Shown here: positions 1 to 5,466 of the stretch, in pieces | Numbering within the stretch: the first letter of the stretch is position 1 | Layout of the letters: each line of letters opens with the position of its first letter | Assembly: GCF_030453725.1 (NCBI RefSeq) | Contig: NZ_JAKDJU010000158.1 | Coordinates: forward strand, 1-6,960 | Source: Brevibacterium picturae | GTDB taxonomy: Bacteria > Actinomycetota > Actinomycetes > Actinomycetales > Brevibacteriaceae | DNA length: 6,960 nucleotides | Direction: 5' to 3' | Position numbers and translations under genes: made by a program | Notes under the pieces: generated by a model | Told to the model about the DNA's origin: nothing | Database searches by the model: none | The model's input: the letters and a program-made list of their open reading frames with translations, nothing else

Positions 1-116
1 ACGGTTCGAGCCGGACCGGAGAACGAGTCCTTGGCGCCGAAGTCACCGAAGTTCAAAGCGATCGAATCCAGTTCTGGTCCTCGTTCGTCCCAGAGATCAG
101 CGGTCGAGACTGTCAT
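1..116 (-). CDS. rraA: RraA-family protein (ribonuclease E activity regulator-like), N-terminal part
   Basis: Only the first 38 codons are in the window; the gene runs off the left edge. The ATG at 116-114 is preceded by a GGAGGA Shine-Dalgarno (complement of 124-129) with a 7-nt spacer, so the start is well supported. The peptide starts MTVSTADLWDERG and continues with an LNFGDFGAKDSFSGPART segment, which matches the family N-terminus (in E. coli RraA a FSNFGGRASFGG segment before TVKCFEDN). Known members are trimeric; in E. coli RraA binds and inhibits RNase E, while other members are metal-dependent 4-hydroxy-4-methyl-2-oxoglutarate/oxaloacetate aldolases. In actinobacteria the actual activity is unclear, and the catalytic residues lie outside the window. 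It is 70 bp downstream of the desulfhydrase-like gene on the same strand and could be read through from it. Confidence 0.75.
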   Translation of the reverse strand, partial: MTVSTADLWDERGPELDSIALNFGDFGAKDSFSGPART

Positions 117-186
117 GGTGTTTTCCTCCAGGTAGGTGAGTCACGCAAATAGGTCGGTTGAGAAGACGTTCGGCATTGGACCCAGA

Positions 187-1212
187 CTAAGCGAATGCTC
201 CGGCGCGAGCATAGAGTCCGGGCACTCCACCCGAATGGATGAAGACCACGTTGTCGTCGGGCTCGAACCGCCCCTGGCGGACCAGATCGATGAGCCCGGC
301 CGCGGCCTTCCCCGTATAGACGGGATCGAGCAGGATGCCCTCGGTCTCGGCGAAGAGACGCACCGCCTCGACCATTCCGGGTGTGGGCAGTGCATAGCCG
401 GTGCCGAAGTAGCCGCCCAGGCCGACACTGCGATCGCGGGGGACCGGCGGCAGCTCGAGGAACGATGCCACCTCATCAACGAGGCCCACGATCTTTTGTT
501 CCTGGTCCTCCTGTGTGCGGCTGACGTTGATCCCGACGACCGGGATCTGACTGCCCGCGGCGTGGAGACCAGCGATGAGTCCGGCCTGCATCCCGGCAGA
601 CCCGCTCGGGGTGACGAGCGACGAGACGTCCAGCCCAACCTCGGCGAACTGGGTGAGCAGTTCTTGCGCGCAATCGACATACCCCAGAGCCCCGGTGATA
701 TTCGAGCCGCCGACGGGGATGACGTAGGGGCTCTTCCCCTGTCCCTTGAGTTCGGCAGCGAGCTCGTCGGCGCGGGCGATGAGCTCGCTGCCATTGGGGT
801 GGACCTCAACCGAATCCGCGCCGAGGAGGTCGAAGAGCAGGAAATTGCCCGTGTGCTCGGCAGGATTGCCACCGGCTTCCGCTGGGACCGGCTTGCCATC
901 GGGGCCGAGGTCCTCCTCGAGCACGAGGTGGCAGTCGAGTCCTTCACGCCGAGCCGCCGAGAGTGTGAGCCGGCAGTGATTGGACTGCACGCCGCCTGCG
1001 GTGACGAGAGTGTCGGCACCCTGCGCCAGGGCATCGGCGATGAGGAACTCGAGTTTGCGGGTCTTGTTCCCACCCTGGGTCAGGCCCAGTTGGTCATCGC
1101 GTTTGATCCAGATCTGCGGCCCGCCCAGCTTCGCACTCAAGGCTCCGAGGTGCTCAAGCGGGGTGGGCCCCTTGGTGTAGCGGCGGCGGGGCAGTGTGTT
1201 CAGGTCGACCAT
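187..1212 (-). CDS. PLP-dependent D-cysteine desulfhydrase / L-cysteate sulfo-lyase family enzyme
   Basis: A 341-residue fold-type II PLP enzyme of the ACC deaminase/D-cysteine desulfhydrase family; E. coli DcyD is 328 residues. Visible landmarks are the N-terminal PTPLE (16-20), IWIKRDD (34-40), the GGNKTRKLEFL block (47-57) with K50 as the expected Schiff-base lysine, QSNH (76-79), the PYVIPVGGSN segment (162-171) and SGSAGMQAG (203-211). At the specificity positions it has Y299-T300 (DPVYTGK) and H326-S327-GG. True ACC deaminases carry Glu after that Tyr and Leu in the later position, so ACC deamination is unlikely. D-cysteine to pyruvate, H2S and ammonia, or L-cysteate to pyruvate, sulfite and ammonia, both fit; the IWIKRDD and GGNKTRKLEFL blocks resemble CuyA as well as DcyD. 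The start at 1212 is chosen because family homology begins there; an in-frame upstream ATG at 1311 would overlap the preceding gene. The Shine-Dalgarno is weak (GGGA-like). It lies 37 bp after the secreted-protein gene, suggesting cotranscription. Confidence 0.88.
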   Translation of the reverse strand: MVDLNTLPRRRYTKGPTPLEHLGALSAKLGGPQIWIKRDDQLGLTQGGNKTRKLEFLIADALAQGADTLVTAGGVQSNHCRLTLSAARREGLDCHLVLEEDLGPDGKPVPAEAGGNPAEHTGNFLLFDLLGADSVEVHPNGSELIARADELAAELKGQGKSPYVIPVGGSNITGALGYVDCAQELLTQFAEVGLDVSSLVTPSGSAGMQAGLIAGLHAAGSQIPVVGINVSRTQEDQEQKIVGLVDEVASFLELPPVPRDRSVGLGGYFGTGYALPTPGMVEAVRLFAETEGILLDPVYTGKAAAGLIDLVRQGRFEPDDNVVFIHSGGVPGLYARAGAFA

Positions 1213-1249
1213 GGTTCCCGAGTCTACTTGCCGACTGCTCGTGGCAGGC

Positions 1250-1726
1250 TCAGCGAGACGGTTGGGCGCGGTCCTTGAAGTGGACGTGGTGAACCGCTGG
1301 GTGGTCGCCATGTGTGGCGGCTTCGTTATCGACGTCGAAGGTCAGCAATTCTCCGGTGGCCTTGTTCTTATAGACCACGGAGGATGAATCGGCGGACCCG
1401 TCGGCGGCGATGCGATCCCACTGCGTCGCATGCTCGTCACCATGCTCGGACAGGGCTTCGACGACGCCGGGTGTGGCGTATTCATTGACTTCCGCGTCTG
1501 AGCCGGCACCCCATGCCTTCACGAGCGCATCCGCGTAGCCGGACGCATTCCTCGGATAGCCGTCACTGTGCGCATCGCTGGCAACACTGACCTCGGCGCC
1601 GGAGCCGGAATCTGCTGGGGAGTTCGTTGAAGCCAGCGCGGTTCCGCCGGTGAGCGAGACCCCTGCGAGGCCGGCGATCGCGGCGAGTGACAGTGCTGCT
1701 GCGCGATTGCGGATGGTGGTGTTCAT
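1250..1726 (-). CDS. small secreted protein of unknown function, His-rich C-terminus
   Basis: A 158-residue protein with a Sec-type signal peptide: basic n-region (R6, R8), hydrophobic core 9-25, and an A-L-A|S cleavage site after A32. The mature part has a Ser/Gly/Ala/Asp-rich linker (33-60). A compact domain follows, with an SGYADALVKAWGAG helix (62-75), a YATPGVVEAL segment (83-92), a VVYKNKATGELLTFDV beta-hairpin (117-132) and an H-rich end with five His between 139 and 149. The order of helices followed by YxNxATGExLTxxVxNE and a final HHVHF strand recalls small NTF2/SnoaL-like secreted proteins of actinobacteria, but I cannot name the family. The start at 1726 has GGAGG (complement of 1737-1741) 10 nt upstream; an in-frame ATG at 1783 adds 19 residues that do not look like a signal peptide. 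There is no cysteine and no lipobox, so it should be released rather than lipid-anchored. It is immediately upstream of the PLP-enzyme gene. Confidence 0.8.
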   Translation of the reverse strand: MNTTIRNRAAALSLAAIAGLAGVSLTGGTALASTNSPADSGSGAEVSVASDAHSDGYPRNASGYADALVKAWGAGSDAEVNEYATPGVVEALSEHGDEHATQWDRIAADGSADSSSVVYKNKATGELLTFDVDNEAATHGDHPAVHHVHFKDRAQPSR

Positions 1727-1898
1727 AGCGTCATTGCCTCCTGCGGTGACAGTCAGTGTGAGCGACTGGCAGTGAAATGTCATCGATCTCGTCGATTATC
1801 GTCACGGCAGGTGAGCGCCGACAGATCGCTGTTGAGGGAATTCACAGAGACTGTTGCGCGTGTGTGAAACCATCATTGCAGTGATGTCGCAGAATCGA
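1727..1898 (-). promoter_or_regulatory. upstream region of the secreted-protein gene
   Basis: Non-coding stretch before the gene that starts at 1726. Reading the minus strand, a GATAAT hexamer (complement of 1795-1800) resembles a sigma-A -10 box; the -35 is poor (CTGTCG, about 18 bp upstream). Two small inverted repeats flank the expected start: ATCGA/TCGAT at 1782-1786 and 1792-1796, and CAGTC/GACTG around 1751-1769 within the leader. The assignment of the -10 box is a guess from sequence alone. Confidence 0.3.
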
Positions 1899-1936
1899 CA
1901 TAGACGCAGGGTCTCTTGTCACGTAGACCGTCTATG
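1899..1936. terminator. 12-bp bulged stem-loop downstream of the symporter gene
   Basis: CATAGAC (1899-1905) pairs with GTCTATG (1930-1936), and GGTCT (1910-1914) pairs with AGACC (1925-1929). A 4-nt bulge (GCAG, 1906-1909) and a 10-nt loop complete it. It starts 47 nt past the symporter stop in that gene's direction, the position expected of a terminator. There is no run of T on either side, so it may instead stabilise the mRNA 3' end or act as an operator. The structure is seen directly; its role is inferred. Confidence 0.5.
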
Positions 1937-1983
1937 CACCGCACAAGGATGCTTTCGACTTCACCTTCGAAATACGATCGTGA

Positions 1984-3330
1984 TCAAGAATTTTCGGGGG
2001 CAGCCGCCTCGGCGGGGGTGTCGGTCGGTTCGATCTCCTCCGATTCGTCGGTCCTGTCCATCCAGCCCTTCCCGTCGAGGGCACGGGCGACCAACATGGA
2101 GCTGGCCTGGTCACCGACCGAATTGACGGTCGTCGCCGGAGGATCGATGACGGTGCCGATGATCTGGATGATGGGCAGAGCTGCGGCGGGAAAGCCGTAG
2201 AGAGTGATGATCATCAGCTCGCCGATGAACCCGCCGGAGGGGATGCCGGCCATGACCATCCCGGCCAGCAGGGCCACGGCGATGCCGATGAGGATGTTGC
2301 CGGGCGTGAAGAAGTCGCGGCCGAACACGGCGAAGAGGAAGGCGATCTTGAGGATCGCGGACAGGCTCGATCCCTCCATGTGGATCGTCGCCCCGATGGG
2401 AACGATCGTCTCCCGGATGTCACGGGGCACGCCGATGCGCTTGCCCGCACGGAGGTTGGCCGGGATCGCCGCCACCGAGGAGGACGTGCCCAGGGAGATC
2501 GCCGTCGGTTCGATGATGTTCGACCAGAACCTTCTGATGCCGCGACGTCCGCCGGCGAGGAAGGAGTAGAGCGTGAATGCGACGAGGAAGTACACGATCG
2601 CGACCGGGTAGTAGACGAGGAAGACGCGAACGTAGTCGCCGACCAGCTGGGCCCCGAGCTCACCGATGAGGGCCGCAAAGTAGGCGCCCAGGCCGATCGG
2701 GGCGTAGTACATGATGATCGACGTGAACTTGAGGAACACCTCGGCACCGGAGCTCAGAAATGCGGCGAAGGGTTTGCCCGCTTCGCCGATGCTGCTGGTG
2801 GCGACGCCGACGATGACGGCGAAGACGATGAGGGCGAGCATGTGCTCGGCGGAGAGGATCTTCGAGAAATCGTCGACGACGAAGGTCGACACGAGCTGAT
2901 CGCCGATCGACCCGACCTCTTCGACGTCCTCCGGCTGTGTCATCTCGACCTTGACGCCCTCGGTGGCGTTGGTGATCCACAGGGCCGCGATCATGACGAT
3001 GGAGGAGACGATGCCGGTGATGGCGAAGATGCCGAGCATGCTGCCCAGGATCTTGCCCAGTCGCGTGGCCGAGGACATGCCCGCCACCGCCGAGGAGATG
3101 GAGAAGAAGACGAGTGGGACGACGAGGGTGAACATCATGTTGATGAACAGGGTGCCGAAGGGTTTGATGACCGCGGCCCTCTCGCCGAAGATCAGCCCGA
3201 TGATTGCGCCGATGACGACGCCGGTGAGGATGAATAGCGGGAAGCGGTAGCTGGCCAGGATGCTGCGAAGTCTCGACGAGGATCTGGGCGAGGCGGGCGG
3301 CTGAAGCTCGGAGTCGGCGGGGGTCGACAT
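1984..3330 (-). CDS. dicarboxylate/amino acid:cation symporter (DAACS, SLC1-like)
   Basis: A 448-residue polytopic inner-membrane protein of the GltP/DctA family, which couples solute uptake to Na+ or H+. Hydrophobic segments begin at about residue 30 (FPLFILTGVVIGAIIGLIFG) and continue through the eight-helix, two-hairpin fold. Landmarks are the Ser-rich HP1 tip SLGTSSS (279-285), the TM7 motif HMEGSS (317-322; NMDGT in characterised members), the HP2 motif AGIPSGG (361-367) and the TM8 signature from D396 to D407. In TM8, D396, T400, N403 and D407 are kept, but the position of the acidic-substrate-binding Arg (R397 of GltPh) is A399. The transporter therefore probably does not take glutamate, aspartate or C4-dicarboxylates in the usual way. 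A loop at 121-150 is acidic, and the C-terminal tail (about 425-448) is hydrophilic and acidic. The start at 3330 has GGCAGGA just upstream. It is a single gene, divergent from ectD. Family assignment is secure; the substrate is unknown. Confidence 0.93.
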   Translation of the reverse strand: MSTPADSELQPPASPRSSSRLRSILASYRFPLFILTGVVIGAIIGLIFGERAAVIKPFGTLFINMMFTLVVPLVFFSISSAVAGMSSATRLGKILGSMLGIFAITGIVSSIVMIAALWITNATEGVKVEMTQPEDVEEVGSIGDQLVSTFVVDDFSKILSAEHMLALIVFAVIVGVATSSIGEAGKPFAAFLSSGAEVFLKFTSIIMYYAPIGLGAYFAALIGELGAQLVGDYVRVFLVYYPVAIVYFLVAFTLYSFLAGGRRGIRRFWSNIIEPTAISLGTSSSVAAIPANLRAGKRIGVPRDIRETIVPIGATIHMEGSSLSAILKIAFLFAVFGRDFFTPGNILIGIAVALLAGMVMAGIPSGGFIGELMIITLYGFPAAALPIIQIIGTVIDPPATTVNSVGDQASSMLVARALDGKGWMDRTDESEEIEPTDTPAEAAAPENS

Positions 3331-3397
3331 CTGTCCTGCCTTTCAACACGAGGGACATGGCAAGTGCCACGACATGAGGGTGGCTACGCAGATCCTA
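3331..3397 (-). promoter_or_regulatory. putative promoter and leader of the symporter gene
   Basis: Minus strand: a TAGGAT hexamer (complement of 3392-3397) fits the actinobacterial -10 pattern TAGRAT and would give a leader of about 55 nt. No convincing -35 is seen 16-18 bp upstream. A short palindrome, GGCA-AG-TGCC, lies at 3360-3369 in the leader. The region is shared with the divergent ectD promoter. Confidence 0.4.
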
Positions 3398-3466
3398 GTC
3401 CGCCCGAGAACAGGAAGTGCGCTTGTCTCAGCGGCGGTTCGACCACCAGGACGGATGAGCCAGAAC

Positions 3467-3500
3467 GGGGGTTTCACCGAATCGATCCCCCTGTTAGCGT
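3467..3500 (+). promoter_or_regulatory. putative ectD promoter with G5/C5 inverted repeat
   Basis: TAGCGT at 3495-3500 preceded by TG at 3492-3493 forms an extended -10 element about 84 nt before the ectD start. The matching -35 zone (GTTTCA, 3471-3476) is weak, consistent with an activated or stress-responsive promoter. GGGGG at 3467-3471 and CCCCC at 3487-3491 form an inverted repeat that spans the -35 to -10 spacer, a place where a regulator could bind. The motif is visible; its function is inferred. Confidence 0.4.
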
Positions 3501-3583
3501 GGCGGCACAAGCGGAATGCTTCTGTCGTTCCCGCAGATCCTGTCCCGGGGCGACGAGGCATTCGCACAATCCGAGGAAGGAGA

Positions 3584-4492
3584 ATGATGACTGTAATCTC
3601 ACCATCGACAACCAAGGATCTCTACCCCACTCGATCCGGCGAGAAAACCGAAATTCTCGACCGCAGGGGTCCGATCGCATTCGGTTCGGCCGAACAGGGC
3701 CCCCTCGACGCGGCGACGCTGCAGCATTACGACGACAAGGGGTATCTCACCATCGACGAGCTCATCACCCCGGATGAGCTCGAGACGTTCCGGGCCGAGC
3801 TGCACCGTTTGGCCAACGATCCGACGATCAAGGACGACGACGCGACCATTGTCGAGGCGAAGTCCAACGAGGTCAGGTCGATCTTCGACATCCACCGCAG
3901 CAACGAGATCTTCCGCAAGATCGCCAATGATCCGCGGGTCATCGCCCGCGCTGAACAGCTGTTGGGGTCCGAGGTCTATATCCACCAGAGCCGCATCAAC
4001 TACAAGCCCGGTTTCGTCGGCAAGGAATTCTCCTGGCATTCAGACTTCGAAACCTGGCACGCCGAGGATGGTATGCCCGAGCCGCGTGCCGTGAGCCTGT
4101 CGTTGTCGCTGACCGACAATTACTCGTTCAACGGGCCGCTGATGATCATGCCCGGATCGCATCAGCGCTACATCAGCTGCGTCGGCGGCACACCGGAGGA
4201 CAACTACAAGAAGTCGCTGGTGATGCAGGGTGCGGGCACCCCTGATCCGCAGACGCTGAGCGACTTCGCCGATGAGTACGGCATCGACGTCCTCGAAGGG
4301 CCCGCCGGCGGTGCGGTCATGTTCGACTCCAACTGCATGCACGCCTCGAACGGCAATGTCACACCGTATTCGCGGTCGAACATCTTCATCGTCTACAACT
4401 CGGTGGAGAACACGTGCGTCGAACCCTTCGCCGCACCGAAGCCGCGGCCCGAGTTCGCCGGCAGCACGGACTTCACTCCCGCCGGTTCCTGA
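3584..4492 (+). CDS. ectD: ectoine hydroxylase
   Basis: A 302-residue Fe(II)/2-oxoglutarate dioxygenase that converts ectoine, O2 and 2-oxoglutarate to 5-hydroxyectoine, succinate and CO2 in the cytoplasm; the product is a compatible solute against salt and temperature stress. It carries the EctD signature FSWHSDFETWHAEDGMP (149-165). H152, D154 and H253 are the iron triad, and R264 (in the PYSRSN segment) is the expected 2-oxoglutarate carboxylate ligand. Also present are the IHQSRINYKPGF (133-144) and GPLMIMPGSHQ (184-194) segments. Length matches the family (about 295-310). Two ATG codons lie side by side at 3584 and 3587 after an AGGAAGGAG purine run (3574-3582); the second has the better spacing, and the choice changes one Met. 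An in-frame open stretch back to 3374 lacks family similarity and is not included. No ectABC is adjacent, so ectoine must come from elsewhere in the genome or by uptake. Confidence 0.96.
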   Translation: MMTVISPSTTKDLYPTRSGEKTEILDRRGPIAFGSAEQGPLDAATLQHYDDKGYLTIDELITPDELETFRAELHRLANDPTIKDDDATIVEAKSNEVRSIFDIHRSNEIFRKIANDPRVIARAEQLLGSEVYIHQSRINYKPGFVGKEFSWHSDFETWHAEDGMPEPRAVSLSLSLTDNYSFNGPLMIMPGSHQRYISCVGGTPEDNYKKSLVMQGAGTPDPQTLSDFADEYGIDVLEGPAGGAVMFDSNCMHASNGNVTPYSRSNIFIVYNSVENTCVEPFAAPKPRPEFAGSTDFTPAGS

Positions 4493-4527
4493 GGTCCCTG
4501 GACCGCCTGATGGAGCAGGCATGCTCA

Positions 4528-4563
4528 GAAGCCCGGCACCTGGTCGTTCAGGTGCCGGGCTTC
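4528..4563. terminator. strong hairpin terminator shared by ectD and the convergent small gene
   Basis: A perfect 15-bp stem: 4528-4542 (GAAGCCCGGCACCTG) pairs with 4549-4563 (CAGGTGCCGGGCTTC), with loop GTCGTT. It lies 35 nt after the ectD stop and 16 nt after the stop of the convergent gene, so it can act in both directions. The downstream T content is low (ATCCTTG), as is common in high-GC actinobacteria. A small GAGCA/TGCTC hairpin sits just before it at 4513-4526. Confidence 0.85.
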
Positions 4564-4579
4564 ATCCTTGCGTGGCGGG

Positions 4580-4828
4580 TCAGCCGTCTGAGTCGGACTC
4601 GGGAGTCATCTTCGTTTCGTCGACCGCCTCGTGCGAGCCGTCCGGGTGACGATAGAGCGTCACACCTTCGTCCTCGGCAGCGGCCTGAGCATCCTCTTCG
4701 ACATTGTCCTGGACGTATCCGGGAGTCGATCCGTACGAGACGTCGGGTCCGCTGGCCCTCGAGGCCGCCTCATCGAGTCTGCTGTTGATCTCATCGGCCT
4801 TCGTCTGCAGGTTCTGATCATCGTTCAT
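4580..4828 (-). CDS. small acidic hypothetical protein (82 aa)
   Basis: An 82-residue, very acidic, hydrophilic protein with no signal peptide and no membrane segment. Residues 1-25 are predicted helical (MNDDQNLQTKADEINSRLDEAASRA). There is a Gly/Tyr/Pro turn region SYGSTPGYVQDN (31-42), an acidic AEDEGVTLYRHPDGSHEA stretch (51-68) and a disordered-looking acidic tail. I do not recognise a family. The start at 4828 is chosen because GAGG (complement of 4838-4841) lies 9 nt upstream; an in-frame ATG at 4870 would add 14 residues without a better ribosome site. It converges on ectD and is divergent from the 60-residue acidic protein gene. A cytoplasmic role is inferred only from composition. 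Confidence 0.7.
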   Translation of the reverse strand: MNDDQNLQTKADEINSRLDEAASRASGPDVSYGSTPGYVQDNVEEDAQAAAEDEGVTLYRHPDGSHEAVDETKMTPESDSDG

Positions 4829-4946
4829 GTCCCAACACCTCGCATTGCGCAGATCGTACTTGGTTCTCATGCTACTCCGGGAGGCTCCGGCTCAGTAGGG
4901 GACTGATGCTGTCGCCGTCGCTACCGGGCGATTGTGTCCGAAATGG

Positions 4947-4976
4947 TTGACGAAAATCACGCCGTTGCCGTATCGC
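4947..4976 (+). promoter_or_regulatory. putative sigma-A-like promoter for the 60-aa acidic protein gene
   Basis: TTGACG (4947-4952) is a 5/6 match to the -35 consensus. It is followed after 18 bp by TATCGC (4971-4976), a weak -10. Transcription would start near 4983, leaving a leader of about 60 nt. The rest of 4829-5044 holds the divergent upstream region of the 82-residue gene, for which I see no convincing promoter. Confidence 0.45.
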
Positions 4977-5044
4977 TGGGGCGATTGAGCGCGCATGATG
5001 GTGATACCAGGTTCGAGCACTGATTTCCGAGGGGAGGTGCAGCC

Positions 5045-5227
5045 ATGTCTGAGAATCACCAGCCAGAGAACGGGCAGGACGAGTCCTCAACCTCCCCCGC
5101 CGAGGCGACCGAAGGTTCCGCTGAAAGGTCAGAATCCGCGCAGAGCCGACACGATCACGACGACAAGATGGTCGACGAATGGGAAGACGAATCATTCCCC
5201 GCCAGTGACCCGCCAGGACACTACTGA
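5045..5227 (+). CDS. small acidic protein with C-terminal SFPASDPP motif (60 aa)
   Basis: A 60-residue hydrophilic protein: a disordered Ser/Glu/Gln-rich N-terminal two-thirds, then DEWEDESFPASDPPGHY at 44-60. From memory, the core E-S-F-P-A-S-D-P-P recurs at or near the C-terminus of many small bacterial proteins of unknown function, which supports a real gene. The ribosome site is strong (GGGGAGG, 5031-5037, 7 nt before ATG). It is monocistronic: a promoter-like element lies upstream, and a very strong hairpin starts 17 nt after the stop. It has no cysteine, signal peptide or membrane segment. The role of the motif is not known to me; a stress or stationary-phase link is a guess from small size, acidity and the neighbouring ectD. 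Confidence 0.8.
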   Translation: MSENHQPENGQDESSTSPAEATEGSAERSESAQSRHDHDDKMVDEWEDESFPASDPPGHY

Positions 5228-5244
5228 CCGGGTTCACACTTGAA

Positions 5245-5307
5245 ATGACGAGCGCGCTGTCGCAGAGGATCGGAAGTTCGATCTTCTGCGACAGCGCGCC
5301 TTGTCAT
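5245..5307. terminator. very long hairpin downstream of the SFPASDPP gene
   Basis: The 15-bp perfect stem 5252-5266 with 5285-5299 (GCGCGCTGTCGCAGA and its complement) continues through one G:T pair and GATCG (5268-5272)/CGATC (5279-5283), giving about 21 bp, to a GAAGTT loop. Outside an internal loop (GA / CTT), ATGAC (5245-5249) pairs with GTCAT (5303-5307). The position 17 nt after the stop indicates a transcription terminator. No T-run follows, and the stem is longer than most terminators need. Confidence 0.75.
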
Positions 5308-5313
5308 CTCCGG

Positions 5314-5369
5314 CGTTGACTGCCGAGGGCCGGCGGCAGCGAGACGCCGAGCTCGGGAGTCAGTCAACG
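5314..5369. repeat. complex inverted repeat upstream of the lipoprotein gene
   Basis: CGTTGACTG (5314-5322) pairs with CAGTCAACG (5361-5369). Inside it, CCGAG (5323-5327) pairs with CTCGG (5352-5356), leaving a GAGT bulge, and CGGCG (5331-5335) pairs with CGCCG (5345-5349) around a 9-nt loop. It begins 7 nt after the preceding hairpin and ends about 100 nt before the lipoprotein start. It could be a second terminator, an RNA leader element or a regulator site. Past it, a TGG-CAGAAT extended -10-like element at 5387-5395 is a weak promoter candidate for the lipoprotein gene, with no good -35. Confidence 0.55.
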
Positions 5370-5466
5370 GTGCCACGCCGTTCTTATGGCAGAATCGGCT
5401 CCGTAGACCATTACGCCCGCAGTGAAGCCGGCGACGAGCGACGAACACCTTCTGAAGAGGACAAAT

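Noticed and set aside
136..1278. Long plus-strand open frame (380 codons) over the PLP enzyme
   Set aside because: It is the antisense shadow of the D-cysteine desulfhydrase-like gene; the product has no recognisable domain and the opposite strand is a clear enzyme family member.
1213..1311. Extended start of the PLP enzyme at 1311
   Set aside because: It would overlap the end of the secreted-protein gene and add 33 Thr/Ser-rich residues absent from the family.
2380..3237. Plus-strand 285-codon frame rich in Asp, Glu and Arg
   Set aside because: Antisense of the membrane transporter; its composition is what the complement of hydrophobic codons gives in high-GC DNA.
2660..3370. Minus-strand 236-codon frame, His/Arg-rich
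   Set aside because: A shifted frame of the symporter gene; the His/Arg-rich composition is a frame artefact, and the symporter frame has all family motifs.
3374..3583. N-terminal extension of ectD upstream of 3584
   Set aside because: Open by chance in high-GC DNA; EctD similarity and the strong ribosome site place the start at 3584 or 3587, and the extension would cover the promoter.
5245..5369. CRISPR array or transposon end
   Set aside because: The repeats are inverted hairpins, not direct repeats with spacers, and no transposase or target-site duplication is visible.
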